Shown here: piece after piece, positions 6,589 to 15,128 of the stretch
Position numbering within the stretch: the first letter of the stretch is position 1
Layout of the letters: each line of letters starts with the position of its first letter
Source of the DNA: Olsenella sp. SW781
GTDB taxonomy: Bacteria > Actinomycetota > Coriobacteriia > Coriobacteriales > Atopobiaceae
Assembly: GCF_012027725.1 (NCBI RefSeq)
Contig: NZ_SJOU01000006.1
Span: 1-64,000 of the forward strand
Length of the DNA: 64,000 bases
Direction of reading: 5' to 3'
Position numbers and translations under genes: made by a program
Notes under the pieces: model-generated
Databases searched by the model: none
Seen by the model: only the letters and a program-made list of their open reading frames with translations
What the model was told of the DNA's origin: nothing

Positions 6589-7932
6589 TCAATCCCGCGA
6601 TATGGAAGACAGATACCCATTCACAGCGTAGAGCGGCACGTTCGTGAGCCAATCGCGCTCTTTCCATCCAAGAAGCGAGAACCGCACCGCACGCTCGATA
6701 CCGTACGTTCGCGCGAACGAGGCGATGCTCCCGCCAGCAGTGTTCTCACCCGCCTTCACCTCGATGGGCAGCGGGCCTCCCGCCCCTTCGACAACGAAGT
6801 CAACCTCGCCCTTCTTCTGTTTGCCGTCGGCCGACCAGTAATAGGGCGCAAACCCCTCGGCTACGAGCTGCTGGCAAACGAATTGCTCGGCGTAGGCGCC
6901 CTTATATTCCGTAAAGAGACGATTCCCCTTCACAAGTGCGCGTGAGGTAAGTCCGGTCGCCGCACCCAAGAGTCCCACATCGAGCAGGTACAGCTTAAAG
7001 TACGTCTCGTCGGCATAGCCCGTGAGGGGAATCCCCGGCTTCGAGACACGCGGCACCTTGGTCACCAGCCCCGCATCAACCAGCCATGCCACCGCATCAC
7101 GATAATCACGGCCGCGCGCGCCATTGCGAATCGCGGCATACGAAAAACGCTTTAGGTCGCTCTCGCGTGCCAGCTGCACCGGCACCGATCGCCACGTCTG
7201 GCGAATGTGCTCCACATCAAGGGCGCTCACCACATGCTTTGAGAAGTCGTGCTCGTAATCGGCAAGAAGCGTCCTCTGAACGGCTCGCGCCTGCGCGAAA
7301 TCCTTCGTGTCGCTATAGCGCTGCACAACTTCTGGCATGCCACCTACATACAGGTACTCGCGCAAAAGTCCCTCAAGTCGTCCGGCAAACGCCGTGACAA
7401 GGTCGCACTCGGCAGAGCGGGTAATGTCTGCGAGGTTTTCGTTGGCAATCTCGCGGACGAACTCATCGAACGTCAGCGGGTGCAGATCAAGATACTCAAC
7501 CTTACCCACTGGCCACGACGTACCCATGCCGTCTTCCGCGCGCTGCCTGTTGAGCGCCACCCCCAGCAAAGACCCCGCCGCGATAACGGGAACATCGGGA
7601 CGCTGTTCGCAGAACATCTTGAGCGCAGTGATGGCGCGCGGACATTCTTGGATTTCATCGAGAAACACGAGCGTGTTGCCATCGCGCGGATTCGTGCCCG
7701 TTTCCGCCCCAATGAGCATGAGAAGGCGATCGGCGTCCAGACTGCCCTCAAAGGCGCGCTTCATGTCCTCGTTATCAAGAAACACCACATGTGCGAGAGC
7801 GGCGAATTCGGCCTGCGCAAAGGCCCTCACCAGCCAGGTCTTGCCCACCTGCCGCGCACCGTTAACGATAAGCGGCTTGCGCGTAGGCGCGTTTTTCCAC
7901 GCTTTCAGCCTGTCCATGGCATTGCGGTACAT
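6589..7932 (-). CDS. AAA ATPase with DUF4143 C-terminal domain
   Basis: This 447-residue protein has an N-terminal AAA domain with Walker A GARQVGKTW (about residues 25-33) and Walker B TLVFLDEIQ (about 86-94). A C-terminal DUF4143 domain carries the family end motif (PLPIEVKAGENTAGGSIASF), which resembles a PD-(D/E)xK nuclease-like fold. Such proteins are common in gut anaerobes, often in multiple copies, and their biological role is unsettled. The start ATG has GGAGGAGGGGTC in front. Codon use is less GC-biased than in the neighbours. The 5' region is filled by four 33-bp tandem repeats (7946-8077), probably regulatory. Confidence 0.88.
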   Translation of the reverse strand: MYRNAMDRLKAWKNAPTRKPLIVNGARQVGKTWLVRAFAQAEFAALAHVVFLDNEDMKRAFEGSLDADRLLMLIGAETGTNPRDGNTLVFLDEIQECPRAITALKMFCEQRPDVPVIAAGSLLGVALNRQRAEDGMGTSWPVGKVEYLDLHPLTFDEFVREIANENLADITRSAECDLVTAFAGRLEGLLREYLYVGGMPEVVQRYSDTKDFAQARAVQRTLLADYEHDFSKHVVSALDVEHIRQTWRSVPVQLARESDLKRFSYAAIRNGARGRDYRDAVAWLVDAGLVTKVPRVSKPGIPLTGYADETYFKLYLLDVGLLGAATGLTSRALVKGNRLFTEYKGAYAEQFVCQQLVAEGFAPYYWSADGKQKKGEVDFVVEGAGGPLPIEVKAGENTAGGSIASFARTYGIERAVRFSLLGWKERDWLTNVPLYAVNGYLSSISRD

Positions 7933-7945
7933 GACCCCTCCTCCT

Positions 7946-8077
7946 GGCGGATACCGGCATCGGTTTACACAATTTTTTGGCGGATACCGATGCCTGCTTC
8001 AACCGTATTATGGTCGATACCGACATCGGTATCAGCCAAAAAATGGCGGATACCGAAAACGGTATTCGCCATATCTC
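7946..8077. repeat. Four tandem 33-bp repeats upstream of the DUF4143 ATPase
   Basis: Units begin at 7946, 7979, 8012 and 8045, an exact 33-bp period. Each starts GGCGGATACCG or GGTCGATACCG, and three close with CGGTTT or CGGTAT. The third contains the perfect dyad GATACCGA-CA-TCGGTATC (8016-8033). They begin 14 bp upstream of the ATPase start codon, immediately behind the ribosome site, and fill the gap to the next gene. Spacing near three helical turns suggests an array of operator sites. Confidence 0.8.
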
Positions 8078-8095
8078 ATCGTTTACGCAGCTGAT

Positions 8096-8632
8096 CTACA
8101 GCGAGCGCCCCAGCTCGAAGGCGCGCCGCGGGGCGTCCGTGGCGCGCGTCATGGACGGCGTGCCACAGCCGCGTCCGAACACGCGCCCGCAGTCGCGCAG
8201 TTCGAGGTAGCGGACCAGCGTGTCGTAGTGCGCCTCGAGGGCGTCGAAGGTCCAGCCGTCAGCGTTCCACGCCACAGCGAGAAGGACGGAGCGCAGCCGC
8301 CGTGCCGTGATGGCGGAGTTCTCGGAGCAGAAGCGGTCGATCACGGCCTTGAGCTGGGCCGACATACCGTAATAGTACAAAGGCGTCGCCAGGACCAGCA
8401 CGTCGGCCGCGAGGATCTTCTCCAGGATCGCGGCCATGCCGTCGCGCTGGACGCACGGACGCGCGCCGTAGCCGCAGGCCACGCAGCCCGTGCACGGCCT
8501 CACGTCCGCCTGCGCCACGTCGATGCGCTCGACCGCGTGCCCCGCCTGACGCGCCCCACGCGCGAACTCCTCGCAGAGGATGGCAGTGGAGCCGTCGCGG
8601 TTGGGGCTCCCCCGCAGAATGACGATGTTCAT
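8096..8632 (-). CDS. NADPH-dependent FMN reductase / flavodoxin-fold oxidoreductase
   Basis: This 178-residue protein has the NADPH-FMN reductase/iron-sulfur flavoprotein pattern. The phosphate-binding loop is RGSPNRDGSTAI near the N-terminus. The cysteine group CTGCVACGYGARPC lies around residues 48-62, and TPLYYYGMSAQLKAVIDRF follows the FMN site. Such proteins reduce quinones, nitro compounds or chromate using FMN; the cysteines may hold a cluster or disulfide. The ATG at 8632 is preceded by GGGAGAAGATC. It is 10 bp downstream of the flavodoxin lipoprotein gene on the same strand, so the two are probably cotranscribed. Confidence 0.88.
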   Translation of the reverse strand: MNIVILRGSPNRDGSTAILCEEFARGARQAGHAVERIDVAQADVRPCTGCVACGYGARPCVQRDGMAAILEKILAADVLVLATPLYYYGMSAQLKAVIDRFCSENSAITARRLRSVLLAVAWNADGWTFDALEAHYDTLVRYLELRDCGRVFGRGCGTPSMTRATDAPRRAFELGRSL

Positions 8633-8642
8633 GATCTTCTCC

Positions 8643-9287
8643 CTACAGCGCCAGGCCGGCCGCCCAGTCAGCCGCCTCGTCGCCGGCGCCGGACGAGAAG
8701 CGCTCGCCCTCGAGCCAGTCGCCGGCACCCGCCGCCTCAGCCAGAAGCTCGCCCGAGCGGCCGATTCCCGAGGAGGCGGAGGTGCAGAACGGCACCACGG
8801 TCTTATCGGCAAAGTCGCTGCCCGCCACAAAGGTGCGCAGGGGCCAGGCGGCCTCGCCCCACCAAATCGGGTAGCCGAGAAGGACCGTGTCGTAGTCGGC
8901 CCAGCCGTCGGGCGTGACCTGCGCGAGCTCGGGATTGGTCCCGTCCGCGCGCTCGACGCTCGTGCGGGAGGCGTCGTCGTTGTAGTTGAGGTCCTCATCT
9001 GTGTAGGGATCTGCCGCCTCAATGGCAAAGATATCCGCGCCTAGGCGCTCGGCTATTGCGGTAGCCACACCCTCCGTATTTCCCGTCGCCGAGAAGTACG
9101 CGACGAGGGTCGAGCCTGCCGGCGTCGCCTCTTCGTCGGCGTTGCCACCGGTGTCGGCCGCGGGCTCGTCGCTAACCGTCGGCTCGTCCTGGGCCTGCGG
9201 CTCGGGCTCAGGGTCCGATGCGCACCCGGCGAGCAGCGCGGTCGCACCCGCGGCGGCTATGGTCAGGAAGTTCCTTCTTGTCAGCAT
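8643..9287 (-). CDS. Exported flavodoxin (lipoprotein/Tat-type signal)
   Basis: This 214-residue protein begins MLTRRNFLTIAAAGATALLA followed by GC, a twin-arginine-like motif plus lipobox, so it is likely an exported lipoprotein. A Glu/Asp/Pro-rich linker (residues about 27-55) precedes a flavodoxin_4 domain with the FMN phosphate loop FSATGNTEGVA and the later GYPIWWGEAAWPLRTF. It may act as an extracytoplasmic electron carrier or reductase. An alternative ATG four codons upstream (9299) is possible. It is adjacent to the FMN reductase at 8096, and the DUF362 protein at 9400 has a similar signal, suggesting an envelope redox group. Confidence 0.87.
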   Translation of the reverse strand: MLTRRNFLTIAAAGATALLAGCASDPEPEPQAQDEPTVSDEPAADTGGNADEEATPAGSTLVAYFSATGNTEGVATAIAERLGADIFAIEAADPYTDEDLNYNDDASRTSVERADGTNPELAQVTPDGWADYDTVLLGYPIWWGEAAWPLRTFVAGSDFADKTVVPFCTSASSGIGRSGELLAEAAGAGDWLEGERFSSGAGDEAADWAAGLAL

Positions 9288-9311
9288 GATTCCCCTCATT
9301 CCAATCCACTC

Positions 9312-9390
9312 GATTAACGTACAGAATCCGATTTCATTTCATATATCGGCAGGAAAGAATTTCGGTAAGGTCTGATTTTGTACGTTAATC
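9312..9390. promoter_or_regulatory. Separated inverted repeat upstream of the flavodoxin gene
   Basis: GATTAACGTACAGAATC (9312-9328) and GATTTTGTACGTTAATC (9374-9390) are inverted copies with one mismatch in 17, about 62 bp centre to centre. The AT-rich stretch between them probably contains the promoter of the flavodoxin operon. Two operator half-regions acting by looping is one reading. Confidence 0.55.
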
Positions 9391-9399
9391 CTGACCGCA

Positions 9400-10770
9400 C
9401 TACGCGCGTGTCACCGTGATCGCACCGGACATGCCCGCAACGTTCTCCGCACCCGCCGTGGCATGCCCCAGCTCGAAGAGGCTGCCGTTGCCGGAGAAGT
9501 CGTCGTAGAACATCACGACGTCACCCCACGGCTCATAGTAGGCAAGCACGCCGGCTCCACCCTCGGCGAGCGGGGCGTCCGAGCAATCGAGCTCCTCGGG
9601 CGGGTAGAAGGTCTGCTCGTTGCTGCCGAAAGGCTCGACGTCACAGGTCAGCGGCAGCTGCTCGTAGAGTGCTCGAGCCGCCGCGGAGCCGTTGAGCTCG
9701 TAGGTCACCGTTGCGCCCGCGCAGGTCACGTTGATGGTCATGGTCTCCTCCTCGGTCGTTTCGACGTCCAGATCAACCAGGTTGTAGGTCTGAGTACCAA
9801 GGCCGATGATCTCCGCGTGGTCGAGCGTGTGGGCGCCATTCCTGCTCTCGATGCGCTCCACGAGCGCCGCACCGTCCCCAGCCGCGTACACGAGGTCAAC
9901 GCAGGCGCGGTCGAGCGCCACCGGGTCCAGCGACGCCAGGATGCCGATGTCGGCCATCTCGGGCTCGGCGGGATGAGAATCGCAGTCGCAGTCCACCGAG
10001 AGGCGGTTCATCACGTTGACGTACGCCATCGCACCGCCCACGCCGCCAAAGTGGTCGCTCACGGCCTTGGCCGCCTCGGCCATGGACTCCAGGAAGTCGT
10101 CCTGCGCGGGGCTGCCCCAGCTCGTGGTCGAGGCACCCGCACTGTGGATGAGCATCTTGCCCTCGCGGCTGGCGATGCCGATCGAGCAGTTCTTGATGGC
10201 ACCACCAAAGCCGCCCATCGCGTGGCCCTTGAAGTGCACGAGCGAGACCACGGAGTCGTAGTTCGCCAGGTGCGCGCCCACGAGGTCCTCCGCGAGGTGC
10301 GTCCCGCCCGCGACGGGCAGGCTCATCGAGCCGTCGGCGTCCATGATGTCCACGTCAGCGATGGCGGTAAAGCCGTGGTCGGCGGCTGCTTGAAGGTGGC
10401 TCTCCGTGGTGCCGCGCGCCCCGCCATAGGCCGTGTTGCATTCCACGATCGTGGCGCCCAGGTCTTGCACCAGGCCGCCGATGAGGTCCGGCGAGAGGAA
10501 GTTGTGCCCGCCCGGCTCGCCCGTGGAGAGCTTCACGGCCACGTTGCCCGCGGGCGAGAAGCCCAGGGCGTCGAAGGCCCGGCGCAGGCCATCCGGCGAG
10601 ATCTCGCGCGTGAAGTAGACGGGCGTCGCCGCAGGGGTCGCAGGTGCCGGGGGCTCGTCGGGCTCTGGCGAGGCCGCCTCGGGCGCATTCCCCGTCGCCC
10701 CGCAGCCCGCGAGCGCCGCCGTTGCCGCGGTCGCGGCCAACGCGTTCACGAACGTTCTTCTCGTCAGCAT
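9400..10770 (-). CDS. DUF362 protein fused to a cyclophilin-like domain, exported
   Basis: This 456-residue protein has a twin-arginine/lipobox signal (MLTRRTFVNALAATA, then LAGC), a Pro/Ala linker and a DUF362 domain at about 50-335. The latter shows KLSTGEPGGHNFLSP, ECNTAYGGARG, HFKGHAMGGFGGAIKN and DPVALDRACVDLVYAAGDG. The C-terminal 110 residues match the small cyclophilin-like family (YELNGSAAARALYEQLP, YYEPWGDVVMFYDDF, LFELGHATAG). DUF362 proteins are often Fe-S-linked and of unknown reaction; no ferredoxin motif is present here. The ATG at 10770 has GGAGGACGGAG upstream. It lies downstream of the flavin reductase on the same strand, separated by a hairpin. Confidence 0.85.
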   Translation of the reverse strand: MLTRRTFVNALAATAATAALAGCGATGNAPEAASPEPDEPPAPATPAATPVYFTREISPDGLRRAFDALGFSPAGNVAVKLSTGEPGGHNFLSPDLIGGLVQDLGATIVECNTAYGGARGTTESHLQAAADHGFTAIADVDIMDADGSMSLPVAGGTHLAEDLVGAHLANYDSVVSLVHFKGHAMGGFGGAIKNCSIGIASREGKMLIHSAGASTTSWGSPAQDDFLESMAEAAKAVSDHFGGVGGAMAYVNVMNRLSVDCDCDSHPAEPEMADIGILASLDPVALDRACVDLVYAAGDGAALVERIESRNGAHTLDHAEIIGLGTQTYNLVDLDVETTEEETMTINVTCAGATVTYELNGSAAARALYEQLPLTCDVEPFGSNEQTFYPPEELDCSDAPLAEGGAGVLAYYEPWGDVVMFYDDFSGNGSLFELGHATAGAENVAGMSGAITVTRA

Positions 10771-10790
10771 GTTCTTCTCCGTCCTCCCTT

Positions 10791-10826
10791 GGCGAGAAGG
10801 ACCGCAGGCTCGAGGTCCTTCTCGCC
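10791..10826 (-). terminator. Hairpin built from an inverted pair of the 11-mer
   Basis: GGCGAGAAGGACC (10791-10803) and GGTCCTTCTCGCC (10814-10826) form a perfect 13-bp stem with a 10-nt loop after the flavin reductase gene. There is no long T run. The stem is two facing copies of the dispersed motif GCGAGAAGRAC. Confidence 0.65.
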
Positions 10827-10834
10827 AGTTCGGG

Positions 10835-11404
10835 CTAGTCCATGACGTCCTTCGCCTTGCGCGCCTTGGCAAGGCTCAGGCAGTCGGCGATCTTCTCGCC
10901 CGCGGCCAGGTAGGCGTAGGTAGGCATCTCAAAGAGCACGGGTCTGAGCGCCACCACGTCCACCTTGCCGTCCTCGGTCACGATGGAGTCGTCCGCGTAG
11001 GTGCCCGCGATCGAACAGATGAAGTTCTCGAAGTGGTCGATCTCGTAGACGTCCTCCACGCGGCACTCCATGGAGAGCTTGGCATCGTCGATGAGCGGGG
11101 CGCCGGCCTCGCCCGCGGTCCAGGCGAAGACGTCAGCCTTGCTCTGGCGCGCGCCGCTCACGCTGCCGCAGAAGTCCGCACGATCGAGCCAGGACCCGTC
11201 GACCACGTTCACGGAGAGCACGCCGGCCTGCTTGATGTGCTCGTTGATGAAGTGAGCGCCGGCGAGGCTCACCATGATCTTGCTGTGACTGGGGATGCCC
11301 GTGTGCGCCACGAGCGTCCAGGTGGGCTCGTCGCCGTTCATGGCGCCCACCACGATCACGGGCGCGGGATAGAGCGCGGGCTTGGACCCGATGTTCCTCT
11401 TCAT
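10835..11404 (-). CDS. Flavin reductase-family protein (FMN-binding split barrel)
   Basis: This 189-residue protein matches small flavin reductase/flavoredoxin proteins: YPAPVIVVGAMNGDEPTWT near the N-terminus, then HSKIMVSLAGAHFINEHIKQ and AGVLSVNVVDGSWLDRADFC. It would bind FMN in a split barrel and transfer electrons from NAD(P)H. A Cys in the ADFCGSVSG segment is typical of flavoredoxin-like members. The ATG follows GGAAGGAGAGCC. It is divergent from a TetR gene with a perfect palindrome between them, so it is probably the TetR target. Confidence 0.88.
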   Translation of the reverse strand: MKRNIGSKPALYPAPVIVVGAMNGDEPTWTLVAHTGIPSHSKIMVSLAGAHFINEHIKQAGVLSVNVVDGSWLDRADFCGSVSGARQSKADVFAWTAGEAGAPLIDDAKLSMECRVEDVYEIDHFENFICSIAGTYADDSIVTEDGKVDVVALRPVLFEMPTYAYLAAGEKIADCLSLAKARKAKDVMD

Positions 11405-11433
11405 GGCTCTCCTTCCGAGAGGCAGGCTCGGTC

Positions 11434-11475
11434 GAGACCTGTCCCATCTTTCCTGAGAGAAAAAACCTGTCCCCT
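11434..11475 (-). repeat. GGGGACAGGTTTTTTCTCTC element
   Basis: Read on the minus strand, this 42-bp segment differs by about four bases from 60799-60841. It contains the GGGGACAGG and GGGACAGGTCTC ends shared with the elements at 1153 and 2279. It lies just upstream of the flavin reductase start. Confidence 0.75.
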
Positions 11476-11496
11476 ATTTGCGCGCCGCTTATAGGT

Positions 11497-11512
11497 TACG
11501 TGACGTCACGTA
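11497..11512. promoter_or_regulatory. Perfect 16-bp palindrome, probable TetR operator
   Basis: TACGTGACGTCACGTA is its own reverse complement. It lies between the divergent flavin reductase and TetR genes. TetR dimers usually bind such sites to repress both; the assignment is by position. Confidence 0.7.
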
Positions 11513-11596
11513 TCTTGTAAAGGGGTTAGATGAGATTCGGGAAATTTTTCCGAGGAGGACGCTATACTAGGCAGAAGGAGACACACGGAGGGTTCC

Positions 11597-12238
11597 ATGG
11601 CCGATTTCATACGGGCGCGCAGCGCCGAGCAGAAGGAGCAGCGCCTCGAGGAGATCAAGGGGGCCGCCCGCAGCCAGTTCCAGACGCACCCCTATCATGA
11701 GATCACCCTCACCACGATCGCCGACGAGCTGGGCTGGTCGCGCGCCAACCTCTACAAGTACGTGACCACCAAGGAGGAGATCTTCCTGCTCCTCGCCGGC
11801 GACGAGTGCGCCAGCTACTTCGAGGCCCTTCTCGCCGCGCTCCCCGAGGGCTGTGGCCTCGCGCCCGACGTCGTGGCCGAGGTCTGGGCCGGAATCGCCA
11901 ACGCCCATCAGGAGTACTTCCGACTGGGCGACCTGCTCACCACGATCATCGAGACCAACGTGACGGTGGAGCGCCTCGCCCGCTTCAAGAGCGGGTACTA
12001 CGCGCACGTCAGCCCCATGGAGGAGCGCCTCCCCCGCATCCTCGACATCAGGGCGGAGAGCGTCGAGCCCCTGCTTTTGGCCATCTACTATCATGCCGTC
12101 GGGCTCGTCAGCGGATGCTGGCGCAACCCGCTCGTTGCACAGGCGCTCGAGTCCATCGGCAGGGAGCGGCGCCAGGTCGACTTCCGCGCCGAGATGTGCG
12201 ACTTCATCGGGATGTGCCTCGCGCACTACGCGGGGTAA
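11597..12238 (+). CDS. TetR-family transcriptional regulator
   Basis: This 213-residue regulator has an N-terminal helix-turn-helix at about residues 15-60 (HEITLTTIADELGWSRANLY followed by KYVTTKEEIFLLL), the TetR signature. The rest is an all-helical ligand domain of the usual length. The start ATG has GGAGGGTTCC upstream. The divergent flavin reductase and the palindrome at 11497 suggest it controls that gene and itself. The effector is unknown. Confidence 0.92.
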   Translation: MADFIRARSAEQKEQRLEEIKGAARSQFQTHPYHEITLTTIADELGWSRANLYKYVTTKEEIFLLLAGDECASYFEALLAALPEGCGLAPDVVAEVWAGIANAHQEYFRLGDLLTTIIETNVTVERLARFKSGYYAHVSPMEERLPRILDIRAESVEPLLLAIYYHAVGLVSGCWRNPLVAQALESIGRERRQVDFRAEMCDFIGMCLAHYAG

Positions 12239-12389
12239 GCGCGCGATTCCGGCGACTCCCGGGGCACCCCGCCGCCTGAGTGACTGATTTCGAACAGACG
12301 GGGGCCCTCAGGGCGGCCCATCCGTTCAAAACGCGTCACTCGAACGCAAGGGAGGGCGGGGCTCACCCAGGCGCGAGGGGGACACAGAG

Positions 12390-12423
12390 CGTCCCCGCCC
12401 CTGTCGTTCTTGGGGCGGGGACG
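12390..12423. terminator. GC-rich perfect hairpin
   Basis: CGTCCCCGCCCC and GGGGCGGGGACG form a perfect 12-bp stem with a 10-nt loop between the convergent TetR and copA genes. It belongs to the GGGGAC-core hairpin group. It is followed by several TTCTTCTCGCC copies (12437-12475). Confidence 0.65.
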
Positions 12424-12493
12424 TACTTCTCGCGACGTTCTTCTCGCCAGGATCTTCTCGCCGGGCTCTTCTCGCCGGGCCCCTGGCTCGCGA

Positions 12494-12700
12494 CTATGCG
12501 ACGGCGGCCTCGTAGCCCACCTCGACGACGGCTGCCACGAGCGCGTCGTCGGCCACGGAGTCGGCGGCCTCGACGGTAGCGGTGCCGGCCTCGAGGTTCA
12601 CGTCCACAGCGCTCACGCCGTCGACGCCCTCGAGCGCCTTCTTCACGTGCGCGACGCAGTGCTGGCACATCATGCCGGTGACGTTCAGGGTCTTGGTCAT
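12494..12700 (-). other. Possible internal start giving a free CopZ-like chaperone
   Basis: An in-frame ATG at 12698-12700 sits exactly at the beginning of the C-terminal heavy-metal domain. It is preceded by AAGGGAACCAACC, a plausible ribosome site. Initiation here would release a 68-residue CopZ-like protein with GMMCQHC. This is inference; the domain may be made only as part of CopA. Confidence 0.3.
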
Positions 12701-15085
12701 GGTTGGTTCCCTTCTCTCGGTCGCGGGCGCGGGCGCGCCTGCGACGCTCTCAACGGACACGGCCACGTCAGCGGCCGGGGTTGCCTCGGACGCCGGGCGC
12801 TCGCTCGGCTTCCAGGTGCGCAGGCGCAGGGCGTTGCTCACCACGAAGACGGAGCTGAAGCCCATGGCGGCCGCGCCGATCATCGGGTTGAGCGTGATGC
12901 CCCACGGCGAGAGCACGCCGGCGGCCACGGGGATGCAGATGGCGTTGTAGAAGAGCGCCCAGAAGAGGTTCTGCTTGATGTTTCTCATCGTGGCGCGGGA
13001 GAGCTCCATGGCGGTGGCCACGTCGGCCGGGTCGGAGTGCATGAGCACCACGTCGGCCGAGGAGATGGCCACGTCCGTGCCGGCACCGATGGCGATGCCC
13101 ACGTCGGCGCGGGCAAGCGCCGGCGCGTCGTTGATGCCGTCGCCGACCATGGCAACGGTGCGCCCCGCCTCCTGGAGCTCGCGAACCTTGGCCTCCTTCT
13201 GCGCGGGCAGCACCCCGGCGATGACCTCGTCCACGCCCACCCGGCGCGCCACGGCGGCCGCGGTGCGCTCCTGGTCGCCGGTGAGCAGCACCGTGCGGGC
13301 ACCCATCGCGCGGAGGCGCGCGATGGCGGGGGTGCTCGTGGGCTTGACGGGGTCGGCCACGGCGATCATGCCCAGCGCACGACCGGCAAGCGAGAAGAAC
13401 AGCGGGGTCTTGCCGTCGTCCGCGAGCGTCGCGGCCGCCGCCTCGAGCTCGCCGAGCCCCACTCCGCGCGCGGCCATGAGGCGCGCGTTGCCGGCGAGCG
13501 CCGGAGCGCCGTCCACCGTCGCGGAGAGACCGCCGCCCGCGACCTGCTCGAACCTCTCGACGCGGGCGCCCTTCTCGGCATCCGGGCCCTTCTCGTCGGC
13601 ATAGGAGCAGATGGCGCCGGCCAGCGGGTGCTCGCTCTTGCGCTCGATCGCCGCGGCCACGCGCAGCAGCTCCGCCTCGGGCACGCCCGGGGCGAGAAGG
13701 ACGTCGGTCACACGCGGCTCGCCCGCCGTCACGGTGCCGGTCTTGTCCAGCACGACGGCGTCCACGTTGCAGGCGGTCTCGAGCGCCTCGGCGGACTTGA
13801 TCAGGATGCCGTTGGCGGCGCCGCGGCCCGTGCCCACCATGATGGCCGTGGGCGTGGCCAGGCCGAGCGCGCACGGGCAGGAGATCACGAGGATCGAGAT
13901 GGCGTGCGTGAGCGCCGTGGCAACGTCGCCCGCGAGCGCGAGCCACGCCACGAACGTCACCGCGGCGATGGCGATGACCACGGGCACGAAGACGCCGGCG
14001 ATCTTGTCCGCCATGCGCTCGATCGGGGCCTTGGAGCTCGTGGCCTCGTCGACGAGGCGGATGATGCCCGCGAGCGTGGTGTCGTCGCCGACGGCGCGAG
14101 CCTCCATCGCAAACCAGCCGCGCGTGGAGACCGTGGCGCCGGTGACGCGGTCGCCCACGCCCTTCTCGACGGGCACGCTCTCGCCGGTGATGGCGGACTC
14201 GTCCACGGCGGCCGCGCCCTCCACCACCACGCCGTCCACCGGGACGGACTCGCCGGCGCGCACGATCACGCGCTCCCCCACCTGCACGTCCTCGGTGGGG
14301 ACCTCGACCTCCTCGCCGTCGCGCACGACCGTGGCTGTCTTGGGAGCCAGGTCCATGAGGGCGGTGATGGCGTCCGTGGTGCGGCCCTTGGCGCGGGCCT
14401 CGAAGAACTTGCCCAGCGTGATGAGGGTGAGGATCATGCCGGCGGAGTCAAAGTAGAGGCTGTGCGCGGCGTCGTGCAGCGTGGCCACGTCGCCCGCGCC
14501 CGCAGCCCACGCCATGCGGTAGAGCTGCGCGACGCTCCAGACGGCGGACGCGGACGAGCCCAGCGCGATGAGCGAGTCCATGTTGGGCGCGCGGTGTGCC
14601 AGCGTCCTGAAGCCGGTGATGAAGTAGTGACGGTTCACAAAGAGGATCGGCGCGCAGAGCAGGAGCTGCGTGAGGCCGAGCGCCACGAGGTCGGTCTCCC
14701 CCGCGAGCGCGGGCGGCTGCGGCCAGCCGAACATCGGGCCCATGGCCACGTAGAAGAGCGGGACCGAGAAGACCGCGGAGACTATCAGCTGGTTGCGCTT
14801 CTCGCGGATGGCCCTCTCGGCGGCCGCGCCGGGGCGCTCGGCGGGCGCGGAGCCGCGGCCCTTCTCGCCCGATCGCGCGCGACGGGCGGCGCCGTAGCCG
14901 GACTTCTCGATGGCCTCCACCACAGCCGCCGCCGTCTCGGGCGAGCCGTCGTAGTCGAGCTCCATCGAGTTCTTGAGCAGGTTCACGTTGGCGCAGGCGA
15001 CGCCGGGCACCTCGCCCGCCGCCCTCTGCACGCGTGACGAGCACGCCGCGCAGGTCATGCCCGTTATGTCAAAGGTCTCTCTCAT
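12494..15085 (-). CDS. copA: Copper-translocating P1B-type ATPase with terminal CopZ-like domain
   Basis: This 863-residue Cu(I) exporter has an N-terminal heavy-metal domain ([10 protein letters not shown], Cys12 and Cys15), a P1B membrane core and the cytoplasmic catalytic domains. Visible motifs are TGES (about 300-303), the CPC metal site in [11 protein letters not shown] (403-405), the phosphorylation site DKTGT (447-451), the HP motif KSEHPLAGA and GDGINDAPA. After the last membrane helices, an Ala/Pro-rich linker leads to a second heavy-metal domain at 796-863 (GMMCQHC), an unusual C-terminal position that resembles a fused CopZ. The ATG has GGGAGGTGCG upstream. It is downstream of csoR, so it is copper-inducible by inference. 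Confidence 0.95.
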   Translation of the reverse strand: MRETFDITGMTCAACSSRVQRAAGEVPGVACANVNLLKNSMELDYDGSPETAAAVVEAIEKSGYGAARRARSGEKGRGSAPAERPGAAAERAIREKRNQLIVSAVFSVPLFYVAMGPMFGWPQPPALAGETDLVALGLTQLLLCAPILFVNRHYFITGFRTLAHRAPNMDSLIALGSSASAVWSVAQLYRMAWAAGAGDVATLHDAAHSLYFDSAGMILTLITLGKFFEARAKGRTTDAITALMDLAPKTATVVRDGEEVEVPTEDVQVGERVIVRAGESVPVDGVVVEGAAAVDESAITGESVPVEKGVGDRVTGATVSTRGWFAMEARAVGDDTTLAGIIRLVDEATSSKAPIERMADKIAGVFVPVVIAIAAVTFVAWLALAGDVATALTHAISILVISCPCALGLATPTAIMVGTGRGAANGILIKSAEALETACNVDAVVLDKTGTVTAGEPRVTDVLLAPGVPEAELLRVAAAIERKSEHPLAGAICSYADEKGPDAEKGARVERFEQVAGGGLSATVDGAPALAGNARLMAARGVGLGELEAAAATLADDGKTPLFFSLAGRALGMIAVADPVKPTSTPAIARLRAMGARTVLLTGDQERTAAAVARRVGVDEVIAGVLPAQKEAKVRELQEAGRTVAMVGDGINDAPALARADVGIAIGAGTDVAISSADVVLMHSDPADVATAMELSRATMRNIKQNLFWALFYNAICIPVAAGVLSPWGITLNPMIGAAAMGFSSVFVVSNALRLRTWKPSERPASEATPAADVAVSVESVAGAPAPATERREPTMTKTLNVTGMMCQHCVAHVKKALEGVDGVSAVDVNLEAGTATVEAADSVADDALVAAVVEVGYEAAVA

Positions 15086-15096
15086 CGCACCTCCCA

Positions 15097-15127
15097 GCGT
15101 GCAAAAGGGACAGTCACTTTTGCACGC
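15097..15127. repeat. GTGCAAAAG palindromic element
   Basis: GCGTGCAAAAG and CTTTTGCACGC arms flank a GGACAGTCA core. It occupies the short gap between csoR and copA, ending at the csoR stop, and could modulate readthrough. Confidence 0.8.
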
Positions 15128-15128
15128 A

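Noticed and set aside
7946-8077. The 33-bp repeats as a CRISPR array
   Set aside because: The unit is 33 bp including its variable part, so there is no repeat-spacer alternation; the dyads and position next to a start codon fit operators better.
12410-15037. 875-codon open frame antisense to copA
   Set aside because: It is His/Arg/Gly-rich with no domain similarity and lies wholly opposite the copA gene, which has every P-type ATPase motif. Long shadow frames are normal at this GC content.
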